From Vulcanisaeta souniana JCM 11219 (GTDB lineage Archaea > Thermoproteota > Thermoprotei > Thermoproteales > Thermocladiaceae), in contig NZ_AP026830.1 of the NCBI RefSeq assembly GCF_026000775.1, forward strand, positions 891,056 to 955,055: a DNA stretch of 64,000 bases, given 5' to 3'. Below the pieces are notes generated by a model, which saw only the letters and a list, made by a program, of their open reading frames with translations, was not told the DNA's origin and ran no database searches. Shown piece by piece: positions 35,269 to 45,058 of this stretch. The position numbers and the translations under genes were made by a program. Every line of letters starts with the position of its first letter. Position 1 is the stretch's first letter.

Positions 35269-35754
35269 GCAGCATTTACGTATTAACGCCTCAAACTTAT
35301 CATCCCCAAGTATCATTAGGTATGCGTCCTCACCATCGTTATAGTAACTCCTTAATACGCCATGCACGTCAAAACCAAGCTTCCTATAGAGCGTTATTGC
35401 CGGCGTGTTTGATACTCTGGCCTCAAGTATCACGTGGTCAATACCCCTCTCGGCCATTGAGCATATTGACCTACATATTAACGCGTTGCCAATGCCCATC
35501 CTCCTATAGTTACTGAGAACGCCGACGGATATCACGTGACCCTTACCGAGGCCCTCTATGCACGATATTATGTAGCCCACGGGCTTCCCATCCATAAATG
35601 CTATGTAGGAGTAATTAGTGCAATTCCTGCATAACCAATTAATGAAACCAAGGGTGTACTGCTCGCTTGGCTTGAATATCTCTCTCTCGAGATTCACTAT
35701 TATGTCCATGTCATTGTCAGGATCGCATCTCCGTAATTCTAGACTGCCCTTCAT
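35245..35754 (-). CDS. GNAT N-acetyltransferase (RimI/Ard1 type)
   Basis: A 169-residue GNAT fold with the acetyl-CoA loop [16 protein letters not shown] and the later [17 protein letters not shown] signature of RimI/Naa10-like N-terminal acetyltransferases. In archaea these acetylate protein N-termini, including Alba-type proteins. Its 3' end overlaps the convergent flavoprotein gene by 24 bp. Substrate specificity is not assignable. Confidence 0.8.
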   Translation of the reverse strand: MKGSLELRRCDPDNDMDIIVNLEREIFKPSEQYTLGFINWLCRNCTNYSYIAFMDGKPVGYIISCIEGLGKGHVISVGVLSNYRRMGIGNALICRSICSMAERGIDHVILEARVSNTPAITLYRKLGFDVHGVLRSYYNDGEDAYLMILGDDKFEALIRKCCSVAKQPP

Positions 35755-35807
35755 TTAATCATAAGCCTGGAAAAGTAATTTAATAATTATACTTTACCAC
35801 CTATTAA

Positions 35808-36566
35808 ATGGTTGCTAGGATACTCGCCACAGCAGACATTCACTCGCCAAAGTACTTCCCAAGGTTCAGGGAAACCGTTAAAAACCTCGGCAAGTTCGAT
35901 GCCGTACTCATAGCTGGCGATTTGACGGAAAGCGGAAGCGTCGATGGGTTGAAGATATTAATCAACGAATTAAGGAGGCTTAGTGACACGATAATTGCGG
36001 TGCCGGGTAATGAGGATTATGATGAGGTCATGCCGAGGGCTAGGGAGCTGGGTGTCGTTAGGTGGCTTGATGATGAGGTCATTAAATTAACAATAAATGA
36101 TGTAACACTTAGGATAATTGGTTCGAAGGGGTCCCTGGAGAGGCCGACGACGTGGCAGTTGAGGCACATATCCAATATAGCGGACACGTATAGGCGCAGG
36201 GTTGAGTGGCTTAGGAGAACCATAAACTCATCTAGGGAGTTGACAATCCTCCTAATACACTACGCACCAACATTTAAGACACTTCAGGGTGAGGACCCGA
36301 GGATTTGGCCCAGCCTTGGGGTTAGGGATTTGGAGGGTGTGATTTTTAGTAATAATGTTATTGCTATACATGGCCACGCCCACAACTCGACGGTTAGGTG
36401 CATTAAGTCCGGTAGCTCCTACATAGTTAACGCTGCCTTCACAAATATTTGGAAGCCGGTAATACTTGAGGTTGGTAATGAAGGATTGAGGTCAATAAGT
36501 GTTAGTTGTCAGGAGGTTAAGCATGAGAAGGGTGGTGGGCCGTCAATACTTGACTTCATGAAGTAA
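35808..36566 (+). CDS. Calcineurin-like phosphoesterase
   Basis: A 252-residue cytosolic metallophosphoesterase: TADIHSP, IAGDLTESG, VPGNEDYD, LLIHYAPT and IHGHAHN. The usual GNHD motif is GNED here, a variant known in several archaeal members and expected to keep metal binding by other ligands. The substrate is unknown. It is followed 34 bp later by a DUF2079 membrane protein on the same strand. Confidence 0.75.
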   Translation: MVARILATADIHSPKYFPRFRETVKNLGKFDAVLIAGDLTESGSVDGLKILINELRRLSDTIIAVPGNEDYDEVMPRARELGVVRWLDDEVIKLTINDVTLRIIGSKGSLERPTTWQLRHISNIADTYRRRVEWLRRTINSSRELTILLIHYAPTFKTLQGEDPRIWPSLGVRDLEGVIFSNNVIAIHGHAHNSTVRCIKSGSSYIVNAAFTNIWKPVILEVGNEGLRSISVSCQEVKHEKGGGPSILDFMK

Positions 36567-36600
36567 TTACTTAATAAGTCCTTAACCACGAATTTCTGGA

Positions 36601-38424
36601 ATGAGAAGGTCAATCAGTGGCTTAGTGGTTTACCTTGGTATTGCGGCGTATATCGTAGTGATGTCGTATTATACATTGCTGAAGTACCTAACATTTCACA
36701 CCCACGCTGCGGACCTCGGGATATTCGCCCAGGCATTGGCGTCAACGCTGTATTACCACAGGCTGTTTTATGAGAGTGTTGATGTGGCGATAATACCCAA
36801 GCCCGGGCCCATAGGCTATAGTTTCCTAGACGTTCACTTCTCACCAACGTTATTCCTATTCCTACCCGTGTACGCCGTATACCCAAGTCCAGTTACCCTT
36901 CTAGTGGTTCAGACCGTGATTGTTGCCCTAGGTGCACTACCAATTTACTGGCTTGGTAAGCACTTGGATAGGGAATGGCTTGGTGTCTTCTTCGCAATTA
37001 TTTACCTACTTAACCCACTGGTGCAGGGTGCGAATTCCTTCGACTTTCACATGGAGACCATATTCATGCCTCTGTCGCTATACGCAACATACCTATTAAT
37101 AACGAGGAAATGGAAGATTTATTACCCAGTATTACTGCTCGCTCTGGGCACAATTGAATTTGCACCAATACCTCTCATGCTTCTTGGTCTTTATTACGTG
37201 CTGGTTAATGTGAGGAAAAAACGTGAATTAATGCATGGATTGGTTACTATTGCCTTGTCGATAATAATGCTGCTATTGGCTTTATGGATAAAGTCAGTAC
37301 TCAATCCAGTGGGTCCCACTACAGTGTCGCCATTGTCTGGGTTACCTGAGCAGTACGCATCCTCATTCAGTTTCGGCATACTAGTCTCAGTTATTAAAAA
37401 CCCGTCCTTAATACCAAGTCTCTACTCAGTGAATGGTACGGAGAAGTTCCTTTACTTCCTAGAGCTTTACGCGCCGACTGCCTTTACGGCCTTCCTAGAC
37501 CCATTGGTACTCCCGTCACTTGCATGGCCTCTGGCCTCCTTCCTAACAAGTGATGTAATTTATTATAACCCGTTCTTTCAATACAGCTCCTTCTCAATAC
37601 CCTTCATAATCATAGCGTCGCTGATGGCGTCATCGAAGATCCCCATAGATCAGATGAAGAGATTAATGGTATTAATACTCATATCGACCCTAATCGTATT
37701 CCTAGGTGTAGATCCACTCATACACTTTCAATACAAATTAACGGGTACTGATCACAAAATATGGAATGCACTAGGGTTAATACCCGACAATACAACGGTG
37801 CTTGTTCAGAACAATCTATATCCACCATTCTCAAACGACATAAATGCCTACACACAGTGGTACCCATGGCTAAAACCAGAATACATAGTGGCCCAACCAA
37901 ATAACCCGTGGTTCACCTGGTGGGGCACGCCATACAATGAGTACGTGAATGCCGCATTACAGGAGGGATACAGCGTATACATTACCATTGGTAACTCACT
38001 ACTCGTCTTAAGGGCAAATTACACGGGAAAACCAATAATCTGCGTACCAATTACCGTAAGTATGATACCCGGAAGTATAACCATAATAAATGGCTTATTA
38101 AGCAATAACAAGATTATACATACTCCAAGTGAGCCGCCTGGTACCTGGTTTGTGGCCAGCATTGAATTACCGCCAGGCCAATACAATATAACAATGTTAT
38201 ACTCATGGAGTGGACCCGAATACTTGAGGCAGCTAAACACTACATTAGCATACATAAGGGTTAACCAATATACAATAAACTTAACTACAGAAGAGAACAC
38301 AACATCATTAGTACTGTGGAATAACTATTACGGAGACGTCACGATAACAGCGTACGTTAATTATGTGGTGAATACGACAATATACATGAATCAAATAATA
38401 ATCACTGGGCCAACATGTAACTAG
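36601..38424 (+). CDS. DUF2079-family membrane protein
   Basis: A 607-residue protein with about nine membrane spans in the first 370 residues and a large polar C-terminal domain. The N-terminal HTHAADLGIFAQALAST, the DVHFSPTLFLFLP loop and SFDFHMETIFMPLS match the DUF2079 family, which looks like GT-C-type enzymes with acidic and histidine residues in the first extracellular loops. A lipid-linked sugar transferase role is possible but unproven. Its stop overlaps the convergent AbrB gene by 4 bp. Confidence 0.7.
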   Translation: MRRSISGLVVYLGIAAYIVVMSYYTLLKYLTFHTHAADLGIFAQALASTLYYHRLFYESVDVAIIPKPGPIGYSFLDVHFSPTLFLFLPVYAVYPSPVTLLVVQTVIVALGALPIYWLGKHLDREWLGVFFAIIYLLNPLVQGANSFDFHMETIFMPLSLYATYLLITRKWKIYYPVLLLALGTIEFAPIPLMLLGLYYVLVNVRKKRELMHGLVTIALSIIMLLLALWIKSVLNPVGPTTVSPLSGLPEQYASSFSFGILVSVIKNPSLIPSLYSVNGTEKFLYFLELYAPTAFTAFLDPLVLPSLAWPLASFLTSDVIYYNPFFQYSSFSIPFIIIASLMASSKIPIDQMKRLMVLILISTLIVFLGVDPLIHFQYKLTGTDHKIWNALGLIPDNTTVLVQNNLYPPFSNDINAYTQWYPWLKPEYIVAQPNNPWFTWWGTPYNEYVNAALQEGYSVYITIGNSLLVLRANYTGKPIICVPITVSMIPGSITIINGLLSNNKIIHTPSEPPGTWFVASIELPPGQYNITMLYSWSGPEYLRQLNTTLAYIRVNQYTINLTTEENTTSLVLWNNYYGDVTITAYVNYVVNTTIYMNQIIITGPTCN

Positions 38425-38747
38425 GAGAACCTAAAGGGCTTTATTTCTATTATCTCAATCTCATCACCAGGCCTAATCCCATAGGTCTCCCTAACCTTCC
38501 TAGGAACAGTAAACTGCCTAGAATCCGTATGCCTAGTCCTCAGCAACTTAACGCCCTTAACCGTAATTGGAATCCCATTGTACGAAACCGTGATGACAGC
38601 ATACTTAAGTCCAGAAATACCCAAAGCCCTAACTAGACTTGCGGGAATCAGAACCTGGTTATTCAGGTAAACCCTAACCTTATACGGTAATTTAGTAACT
38701 CCATAACCCGGCGCGCCACGCCCCTGCCTCAACTCCTGCCCATGCAT
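38421..38747 (-). CDS. Tandem AbrB/SpoVT-type DNA-binding protein
   Basis: The 108-residue protein has two swapped-hairpin units in a row: YKVRVYLNNQVLIPASLVRA with ALGIS, and SRQFTVPRKVRETYGIRPGD with EIEIIEIKP. Two units in one chain can make the barrel that normally needs a dimer. It probably regulates transcription. No toxin gene is adjacent. A TTTTTTATAC box at about 38770-38780 suits the ATG at 38747. A dead paralog is at 2095-2330. Confidence 0.68.
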   Translation of the reverse strand: MHGQELRQGRGAPGYGVTKLPYKVRVYLNNQVLIPASLVRALGISGLKYAVITVSYNGIPITVKGVKLLRTRHTDSRQFTVPRKVRETYGIRPGDEIEIIEIKPFRFS

Positions 38748-38945
38748 TACAAATGTTAAGGTTCAGGGAAGTATAAAAAATTAATGTTTAAATGTTTAAT
38801 AGAAAGGGAAACAAAATTGCAAAATCACGGCCGTGTTTATTAAAGTCAGCCTTTACCTGAAACTACCCACTACATGAAGGCCTTAAGGAATGGTGCTCCT
38901 TCGTGGCGAGTAGATTATGGTATTAGGACCACGAGTTACATCGGC
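38748..38945. other. Intergenic, only the AbrB gene promoter
   Basis: Apart from the T/A-rich box near 38775 I see no gene, repeat or stable hairpin. Confidence 0.3.
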
Positions 38946-39149
38946 CTAGGGGCCATGATGGGTAATAGCCATCTGCATTGTAATAATTGATCTCGTAAGC
39001 CTTACCACGAATACCATGAAGGGGCTTAGGCTGAATTGATGATTGAACGAGCACGGCGGAGTTATCAAGGCCATGCCAGTGATGAGTACGATTAACACGG
39101 CTTAACGTGACCTATCAATAAATAACCTCAATTTAGAACCCATACTCAT
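38946..39149 (-). pseudogene. Third surface-protein paralog, N-terminal remnant
   Basis: From the ATG at 39149 the minus strand reads MSMGSKLRLFIDRSR, a TAA, then AVLIVLITGMALITPP, which parallels the signal anchors of paralogs A (MVMGSRSRLLLITA...) and B (MMGMGSGSRLLFIAA...). The upstream bases CTGAAGTTAAAAGTCC are a worn version of the element conserved before both paralogs. Only about 65 codons survive, with an internal stop. Confidence 0.5.
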
Positions 39150-39288
39150 TAAATTCCTGACAATTCATGGACTTTTAACTTCAGACGCTTTTAAAAGTGA
39201 TACGAATAATATCAAGATTATTTTCACAATTATTATTGCGACTATCCAATCTAGGGATCATAAGGTGGTGAAGATTAATGATCCGTGT

Positions 39289-39365
39289 TGGAGCCCCGGC
39301 CGGGATTCGAACCCGGGACCTCCTCATTACCAGTGAGGCGCTCTACCAGGCTGAGCTACCGGGGC
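39289..39365 (-). tRNA. tRNA-Thr (GGT anticodon)
   Basis: The minus strand folds into a full cloverleaf without intron. Acceptor stem GCCCCGG/CCGGGGC, D stem GCTC/GAGC, anticodon stem CCTCA/TGAGG with loop CTGGTAA (anticodon GGT), T stem CCGGG/CCCGG with loop TTCGAAT. The discriminator base is U, as usual for archaeal tRNA-Thr, and the 3' CCA is encoded (39289-39291). Confidence 0.95.
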
Positions 39366-39796
39366 GGGGTTGAATCCCAATCTAGGGTTTTAAGCATTTC
39401 TCATGGAGAATCGCTTAACCGCATTGACGCAATGCCTTACTAACGAGCCACCCAACCTCATTCCACTAATGCCTTTGTAACCTATCCGCACCGGGCAGAG
39501 ATTGAGGAAGGCATTACTCAAAAGGTACCCGCAGAGTACGGTCGTGATATATTACAGAACCAAGGGGCTCGCCAGGTCGACCCAGGTGATGCGCCGTGGG
39601 CTCATTACATGTAGTTAACCATAGTTTATGGGCATACCGTTGTTACGGCAGCACTACAATCCCATGCAAGGATCCGTAACCCGGTGAGTATTCATTACGA
39701 GTGCGTAGCTTAGGGCCGGTATTGGCTCATTCACGTACCCGCAGTTCAACGACCATGAACTTAATGCACATTCAACCCCACTCGAGCTACTTTCTC
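39366..39796. other. Gene-free stretch between tRNA-Thr and surface paralog B
   Basis: Only short, interrupted frames are seen, for example one around 39491-39617 reading LRKALLKRYPQSTVVIYYRT. It could be debris of a lost gene, but no family is recognised. No copy of the tRNA 3' end was found here, so there is no sign of an attachment site. Confidence 0.3.
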
Positions 39797-39818
39797 TGAA
39801 CACCCGAAGTAAAAAAAT
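39797..39818 (+). promoter_or_regulatory. Conserved upstream element of surface paralog B
   Basis: TGAACACCCGAAGTAAAAAA followed by AT ends 22 nt before the ATG at 39840. It matches the element at 24093-24114 base for base over 20 positions and at the same distance, whereas the bases on both sides have diverged. Confidence 0.62.
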
Positions 39819-39839
39819 CCATAAATTTTATCACCCTTG

Positions 39840-41534
39840 ATGGGTATGGGTTCTGGGTCTAGGCTTTTGTTCATAGCCGCCGTGATCATCGCCGCTGTAG
39901 TTGCTACCTCAGTACTCGTTGCTTTACCGACGCCTTTAACTAACCATGGCGCCGTGGTTAGACCTAACGATGTTGTGAGCAATAAATTCGCAGACGCTAA
40001 CCAGGGTATTGTTAGTTTTCCAACGAGTCTTAACATGCCAATCTATGTCGTTGGCCTGCAAACATTAGCTCAAAAATTGATTAATATCGGCATTAATCAG
40101 TCGCTGATTAAGCCCGTGGGCCTTGATCAATTAGTGAGTCTACCAAACAACAGTGTTGTCGTTATTGATTGGTCCTTAATTAAGTCTAGCATTATTTCCA
40201 GTGGCCCATTGGGCAGGATAACCGTTAACCTAACGAGTCCGGTGATTCATGATTTAGCCATCGCCATTGCTAGGAACGACATAATCGGCATTTATGCGAA
40301 CGGTAGTGATGAGGGTGTCATCGAGTTCGTGCTAGCCTATTCATGGGCGGTGGCCACGAGCCATAAATTATTGCTCAACATAAATGAGCCAAGTAATGAC
40401 TACCTACTAGCCTACCCAATAATACCGGTGAGTAGGCATGAACCTGTGGTAATCGTGGTGAGGTGGGTTAAGCCATGGGGACTAATAATAGGGCCAGTGT
40501 ACCTAAGTCAATTAACAACGGTTATGGTAAACATGATGAGACCGACTACAACAGCGACAACAGTAAGTAGCAACGTAGACCCAGTGCAAGGCGAGGATCC
40601 ATGCTACGAGGGATACTCCGTCGAATTTAGCAGTGCCTCAAGTCCATCATCCGGTGTGTATGTGACGGGCACTACCACGTTTATATGGGCGGCACCAATG
40701 CTTTATTCAGGTTGGTACCAGTACGGCATACCGGGTTATTCTGACGGAAACGGCACGTATTACTGGGATACATGCTTATTGGCATCTAACGAAATCTTTG
40801 GTAGTGCACCACCATCAGTCCCCATAAACGTTATCGGTTATGAAGCATATTTAGAGAGTCCTACGATGTATGATAACGGTGGTCTTGAGGGTTACCAGGT
40901 GGGTGCCATTGATTACTACACTGGCTATCAGATGTATAAGGAAGGCAAAGTCAGCACATTTGTCGGCGATGGAGGTCCTACTCAATGGATTCCACAATCA
41001 ACAAGTAGCACGTCTAGTTACGAAATATACTTTGGCTTAGAGGTAGCAGGGCAGGAATTAATTCCGTTTATCGGGATTGGTATATCGTTACCTGCTGGTA
41101 CTAGCGAGATGATTTCCCTTTCTCAAAATCCAGGATATAGCACAAGCCTACCCAACGTACCCACTATAATACTGTCCAACATCACGTGGACATTCAGTGT
41201 AGGTGCCAGCGGTAGCTATGCGACATTCCCAAATGCTTTTGAGGACATATCACCAGCCAGCATATACTTACCGAGTTTATCCACGGAAAGCTATGCGGCA
41301 TTTCCGGTAGACTTTGAGAATAATGCAGTAACCTCCTGGGTATACTGTGCCCACTTTACTTACCAGACCATTTGGGTTAATGCCTGGTGGGTTATCGATG
41401 TTGTACCTTCATCAAGCAGTACTGTGGATCTTTCAAACACAGCCGCATACTGGAACCTTGCAAATGCACCACCTAGCTCTTACGTAAGTGGAGTATCGTC
41501 AGGCATAGTTTATACACCATGCACATATTCATAG
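39840..41534 (+). CDS. Large anchored surface protein (paralog B)
   Basis: About 564 residues with a signal anchor (SRLLFIAAVIIAAVVATSVL), an N-terminal domain homologous to paralog A (FPTSLNMPIYVVGLQTLAQK, INQSLIKPVGLDQL, VVVIDWSLI) and a long Ser/Tyr/Gly-rich exported part with few cysteines and many NxT/S sites. It probably stands on the cell surface. The shared element upstream supports ATG 39840 or 39846 as start rather than TTG 39837. Function unknown. Confidence 0.72.
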   Translation: MGMGSGSRLLFIAAVIIAAVVATSVLVALPTPLTNHGAVVRPNDVVSNKFADANQGIVSFPTSLNMPIYVVGLQTLAQKLINIGINQSLIKPVGLDQLVSLPNNSVVVIDWSLIKSSIISSGPLGRITVNLTSPVIHDLAIAIARNDIIGIYANGSDEGVIEFVLAYSWAVATSHKLLLNINEPSNDYLLAYPIIPVSRHEPVVIVVRWVKPWGLIIGPVYLSQLTTVMVNMMRPTTTATTVSSNVDPVQGEDPCYEGYSVEFSSASSPSSGVYVTGTTTFIWAAPMLYSGWYQYGIPGYSDGNGTYYWDTCLLASNEIFGSAPPSVPINVIGYEAYLESPTMYDNGGLEGYQVGAIDYYTGYQMYKEGKVSTFVGDGGPTQWIPQSTSSTSSYEIYFGLEVAGQELIPFIGIGISLPAGTSEMISLSQNPGYSTSLPNVPTIILSNITWTFSVGASGSYATFPNAFEDISPASIYLPSLSTESYAAFPVDFENNAVTSWVYCAHFTYQTIWVNAWWVIDVVPSSSSTVDLSNTAAYWNLANAPPSSYVSGVSSGIVYTPCTYS

Positions 41535-41599
41535 TATGTCCCAAGTGAACCAACCCGTCAAATACATGAGCGATAATTAGGCCCCGTGATTATTATTAA

Positions 41600-42166
41600 T
41601 CATACCCCGGAGGCATCCTTATAATTCATTAATTCCGCGGAGAAGGCCAGGGCCCAGGTTAGGTTTGGGTATACTATCATCCTCTCCATCCCGCCTGGGC
41701 CTAGGCCTAGGTACATGTGCATTATGTATAGTATTAGGGCTATGAGGCCAATAGTGCCTAGTATTGGCCATAGTACTCTCCCTGGGCTTCTTGATATCTT
41801 TATCGTTGGGTATGATGATATTGATGCAAATAGGAAGGCTATTAATGCGAAGATTAGGTGGAATGGGTGAACGGTCTCTGGGAATATGCCAACGCCCATT
41901 GCGCCAATGCCCGTTAGGGCTATCGTTACTGCAAAGACCTTACTAAGTTTCCATGTGAGTATTGCCGCGATTATCAGTAGGAGGCCCATGATTATTATTG
42001 AGGAGTTGAATATAACCGCCGTAGGCCCAACGCCCAAATCACTGATGTAATTCCTGGAGACCGAATACCCCGGATAAAGCGCCTCGGCGGTTAGCATCAA
42101 TAGTAGGAATTCGGCCACGCCAATGAATATTAAGAGCCCGGCCGTACTTAACCTATTGGTGGTCAT
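41600..42166 (-). CDS. DUF998-family membrane protein
   Basis: A 188-residue protein with about six spans and the DUF998 pattern: an early LYPGYSVSRNYISDLGVGP loop and the later GIFPETVHPFHLIFALIAF with conserved histidines. The function of the family is not known. It is convergent with surface paralog B. Confidence 0.75.
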   Translation of the reverse strand: MTTNRLSTAGLLIFIGVAEFLLLMLTAEALYPGYSVSRNYISDLGVGPTAVIFNSSIIIMGLLLIIAAILTWKLSKVFAVTIALTGIGAMGVGIFPETVHPFHLIFALIAFLFASISSYPTIKISRSPGRVLWPILGTIGLIALILYIMHMYLGLGPGGMERMIVYPNLTWALAFSAELMNYKDASGV

Positions 42167-42264
42167 CGTGTATAAATCATTCTTAACAGCTATTAATTTC
42201 TGTAATTATTTAGGTTATGTATATTATTGATTAAACGTTTATTAAGGGGGTTGCAGGCATTGGG

Positions 42265-43311
42265 GTGGTCATTAACGTGATCAGGGCGCCTCATGTGCCG
42301 ACAAGCGAGGAATTATGGAATGCGGTGGTTGGTGTATACTTTAGTCTTCAGGCTAGGAACCCAAGCATTGAACCTGGTATTGATAGATTGAGAAGACTCG
42401 AGTTAAGGAGGGTTAGGGAGACAAGGAAGTACTTGATTGATACTTTTCGTGATATAGCCCTTGGTATGCCCTTCCTGGACTCTCTGCACCCATTTTACAG
42501 GGAACTTATTGAGTTAATGATTGACAGGACCGTGTATAAGCACTCCCTGGCCAAGGTTGGTCACGCAACGAAGGCCCTATCATCCATTTACAGGGACACT
42601 ATATTATCCATTAGGTCTGCCACCACGAATTATGACATAATTAGAGCCAGAAAGAAATTCCTGAGTAGGGTCAGAGATCTCATCATGGATTTAAAGCCTG
42701 AGCTTGATTTCCTGAAGGGCGCTGCGGTTAGGCTTGATAAACTACCAAACATAGAACCTGGGTTATTCACGATTGTTGTTTCAGGCATGCCAAACGTCGG
42801 TAAGAGTAGTTTCGTTAGGTGCGTTAGTAGTGGTAGGCCCAGGGTGGCCGAGTATCCATTTACAACGAAGGAGCTTCATGTTGGTCATTTCACTGTACTC
42901 AACGATGTAAAGATCCAGGTAATAGACACCCCGGGGCTTCTTGATAGACCACTAAGTGAACGTAATAAGATAGAGCTACAAGCCATATTGGCGCTTAAGT
43001 ATTTGGCTAAGGTGATAGTCTTTATACTGGATCCTACTAGTCATAGTGGTTACTCATTGACAGAGCAAATAAATCTACTGAGGGAAATTCGGAGCGGTTT
43101 CAGCACGCCAACGCTCGTGCTAATTAATAAGATTGATATAGCTACGGAGAATGAGGTAGATGCTGCATTGAGTAATATAACCGTTATTGATGGCTCAATA
43201 CCCATATTCAAGGTATCAACAATTAACTGCAGTGGTTGTAAGGTCGTCATTGATCACATAGTTGATAATTACGTAATACCCATGCTCAAGGAATCATTAA
43301 GTAGACAATAG
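42265..43311 (+). CDS. Nog1-like GTPase
   Basis: The 348-residue protein has a helical N-terminal domain typical of NOG1 (residues 1-160) and an Obg/Nog1-type G domain: G1 GMPNVGKSS at 174-182, G2 region YPFTTKELHVGH, G3 DTPGLLD and G4 NKID. Nog1 acts in large ribosomal subunit assembly. It lacks the long C-terminal extension of eukaryotic NOG1. The next gene (LOG family) follows after 41 bp on the same strand. Confidence 0.82.
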   Translation: MVINVIRAPHVPTSEELWNAVVGVYFSLQARNPSIEPGIDRLRRLELRRVRETRKYLIDTFRDIALGMPFLDSLHPFYRELIELMIDRTVYKHSLAKVGHATKALSSIYRDTILSIRSATTNYDIIRARKKFLSRVRDLIMDLKPELDFLKGAAVRLDKLPNIEPGLFTIVVSGMPNVGKSSFVRCVSSGRPRVAEYPFTTKELHVGHFTVLNDVKIQVIDTPGLLDRPLSERNKIELQAILALKYLAKVIVFILDPTSHSGYSLTEQINLLREIRSGFSTPTLVLINKIDIATENEVDAALSNITVIDGSIPIFKVSTINCSGCKVVIDHIVDNYVIPMLKESLSRQ

Positions 43312-43352
43312 GGATTAAACATTATAAGTACCCTCAACTTGGCATAATTACA

Positions 43353-43886
43353 ATGCAAATAGCCATAGCAGCACATTCAAGCGCTGTGGATCCCAAGAGC
43401 GAGGCCATGGCTAGGGAATTCCTTAAGGAACTTCATTCCCAATGTCCAGCGGCTACGTTACTACTTGGTGGTTACTGGGGATTCATGAAGTCCATAGTTG
43501 ATGATTCATTGAAACTGGGATTCAGGATCGTTGTTATACTTCCCCTGGAGAGACATGATGCTGAGTTACCAAGTGGTGTTGTTAGGATCGACAGCGGGTG
43601 CGAGTTTAGGTGTAGATCCGTCGTCATGGTTAGGTCCAGTGATGTACTTGTGGCATTGGGTGGTGGCGCCGGCACAATGATTGAAGTACTACTGGCCTAC
43701 GCAATGGGTAAACCTGCTTATGTCTTGGTTGGGACTAACCTGAGTAGTGATGCCCTGCCCAAGGCATTTCCTGAATATGTTGATGATAGGAGGGTTGTCA
43801 GGATTAGGTACTTCGACGACCCAGTTAGGCTGGCTAGGGAGGTTTGTCGGGAAAGGATTACGAGTATTAAGACAATGTTTGGTTAG
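43353..43886 (+). CDS. LOG-family nucleotide-binding protein
   Basis: The 177-residue Rossmann-like protein has a GGYWGFMKSIVDDSL start motif and the LOG signature ALGGGAGTMIEVLLAYAMGKP (a PGGxGTxxE variant). LOG proteins cleave nucleoside 5'-monophosphates to base plus ribose 5-phosphate, and some were once misnamed lysine decarboxylases. The actual substrate here is unknown. Confidence 0.7.
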   Translation: MQIAIAAHSSAVDPKSEAMAREFLKELHSQCPAATLLLGGYWGFMKSIVDDSLKLGFRIVVILPLERHDAELPSGVVRIDSGCEFRCRSVVMVRSSDVLVALGGGAGTMIEVLLAYAMGKPAYVLVGTNLSSDALPKAFPEYVDDRRVVRIRYFDDPVRLAREVCRERITSIKTMFG

Positions 43887-43929
43887 TCGCAGATAAGGGT
43901 TTAAAAACCCATTAATTAATCATGATTCG

Positions 43930-45054
43930 ATGCCATCATTGCTGGATAAAATTAAGCCCATGAGTATTGGACAGGAGAGATTCCTAAACGCACTTAAGGA
44001 TTCAAGGAATGAGATAGTCGGTGCCTTTGGCCCAACTGGTACGGGCAAGAGCCTTATTTCATGCATTTACGGAATCTCATCAGTACTTGCCGGAACCTAT
44101 AAACGGTTCATAATAACTAGGCCGGTCGTTGATGTTGGCACCAGTAAGTCATTAACACCCGAGGAATTGGGTGACTTGTACTATAAAATCGCCTCGGCTT
44201 ATCTTGAGGACATTCTTGAGGGATTAATGGATAGGGAGGAGATAACGAGGCTTCTCCAGGAGGGTAAGGTAATGGTCACCGATGTATCCTACCTAAGGGG
44301 CAGAACGTTCGATGACTCGTTAATATTCCTAGACGATGCGCAAAACACCCAACCTGAGAACGCCGCGGAGATACTCATGAGGATTGGTAGAAACTCACGG
44401 CTAATAATTGCGGGTGACCCAGTACTACAGAAACCACTTGGTGCTGAGAAGGATGGTGCAACACTACTCAGGGAGGTTCTACTTAATGAGGAGAATGCGG
44501 TGGTTGTAGACCTAGGCCTTAAGGACATCGTTAGGCCAGGTGCCAAGAGAGGTGTTAAGGTGTCCTTCGAGTTGAGGATGAGGAAGAGGGAGTTGAGTAA
44601 TATGGAGAGGCAGATGCTTGACTTAGTAAGGGTTCATGCGCCAGACGCTGATGTGGTTACGGTGATTGAGTTTAAGCAGGAGAAGGAGAACCTCGGCATT
44701 AAGAGTGAGAGTGTGCCCGATGCATTAATAATTGCAAAGGAGGGTCACCTGGGCAGGGTGGTTGGTAAGGGCGGTGAGAGGATTAAGGCGATTGAGGGTG
44801 AGAGCAACCTGAGGGTTAGGACCGTGGAGATGAACCTCAACTTCAAGGAGTGGATTAGGGCGCTTCACCCGATCGGTTGGATCGGTAAGCATATTGTTGA
44901 CGTTGATTTTGCGGGACCTGAACTCATGATTATCGTGAGGAAGAGTGCCTTCGGGGCCTTTGTTGGTCAGAGGGGGATCTATGCCAGGTTAATTGATAGG
45001 GTTTTCAAGCGGTTGATAAATGTTGGTATTAGGGCCATGGAGAACGAGGAATAA
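43930..45054 (+). CDS. PhoH-like ATPase with C-terminal KH domains
   Basis: The 374-residue protein joins a PhoH-type P-loop ATPase (Walker A GPTGTGKS at 34-41, LIFLDDAQNTQPEN Walker B region, RLIIAGDP) to RNA-binding KH repeats (GRVVGKGGERIKAIEGES near 276-293 and a second degenerate copy near 340). This fusion is conserved in archaea and probably acts on RNA. GGGTTTAAAAACCC at 43896-43909 is the TATA box. Confidence 0.8.
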   Translation: MPSLLDKIKPMSIGQERFLNALKDSRNEIVGAFGPTGTGKSLISCIYGISSVLAGTYKRFIITRPVVDVGTSKSLTPEELGDLYYKIASAYLEDILEGLMDREEITRLLQEGKVMVTDVSYLRGRTFDDSLIFLDDAQNTQPENAAEILMRIGRNSRLIIAGDPVLQKPLGAEKDGATLLREVLLNEENAVVVDLGLKDIVRPGAKRGVKVSFELRMRKRELSNMERQMLDLVRVHAPDADVVTVIEFKQEKENLGIKSESVPDALIIAKEGHLGRVVGKGGERIKAIEGESNLRVRTVEMNLNFKEWIRALHPIGWIGKHIVDVDFAGPELMIIVRKSAFGAFVGQRGIYARLIDRVFKRLINVGIRAMENEE

Positions 45055-45058
45055 AAAC

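Noticed and set aside
39289-39365. tRNA-Thr as an integration site of a mobile element
   Set aside because: No second copy of the tRNA 3' end and no integrase gene were found in the window.
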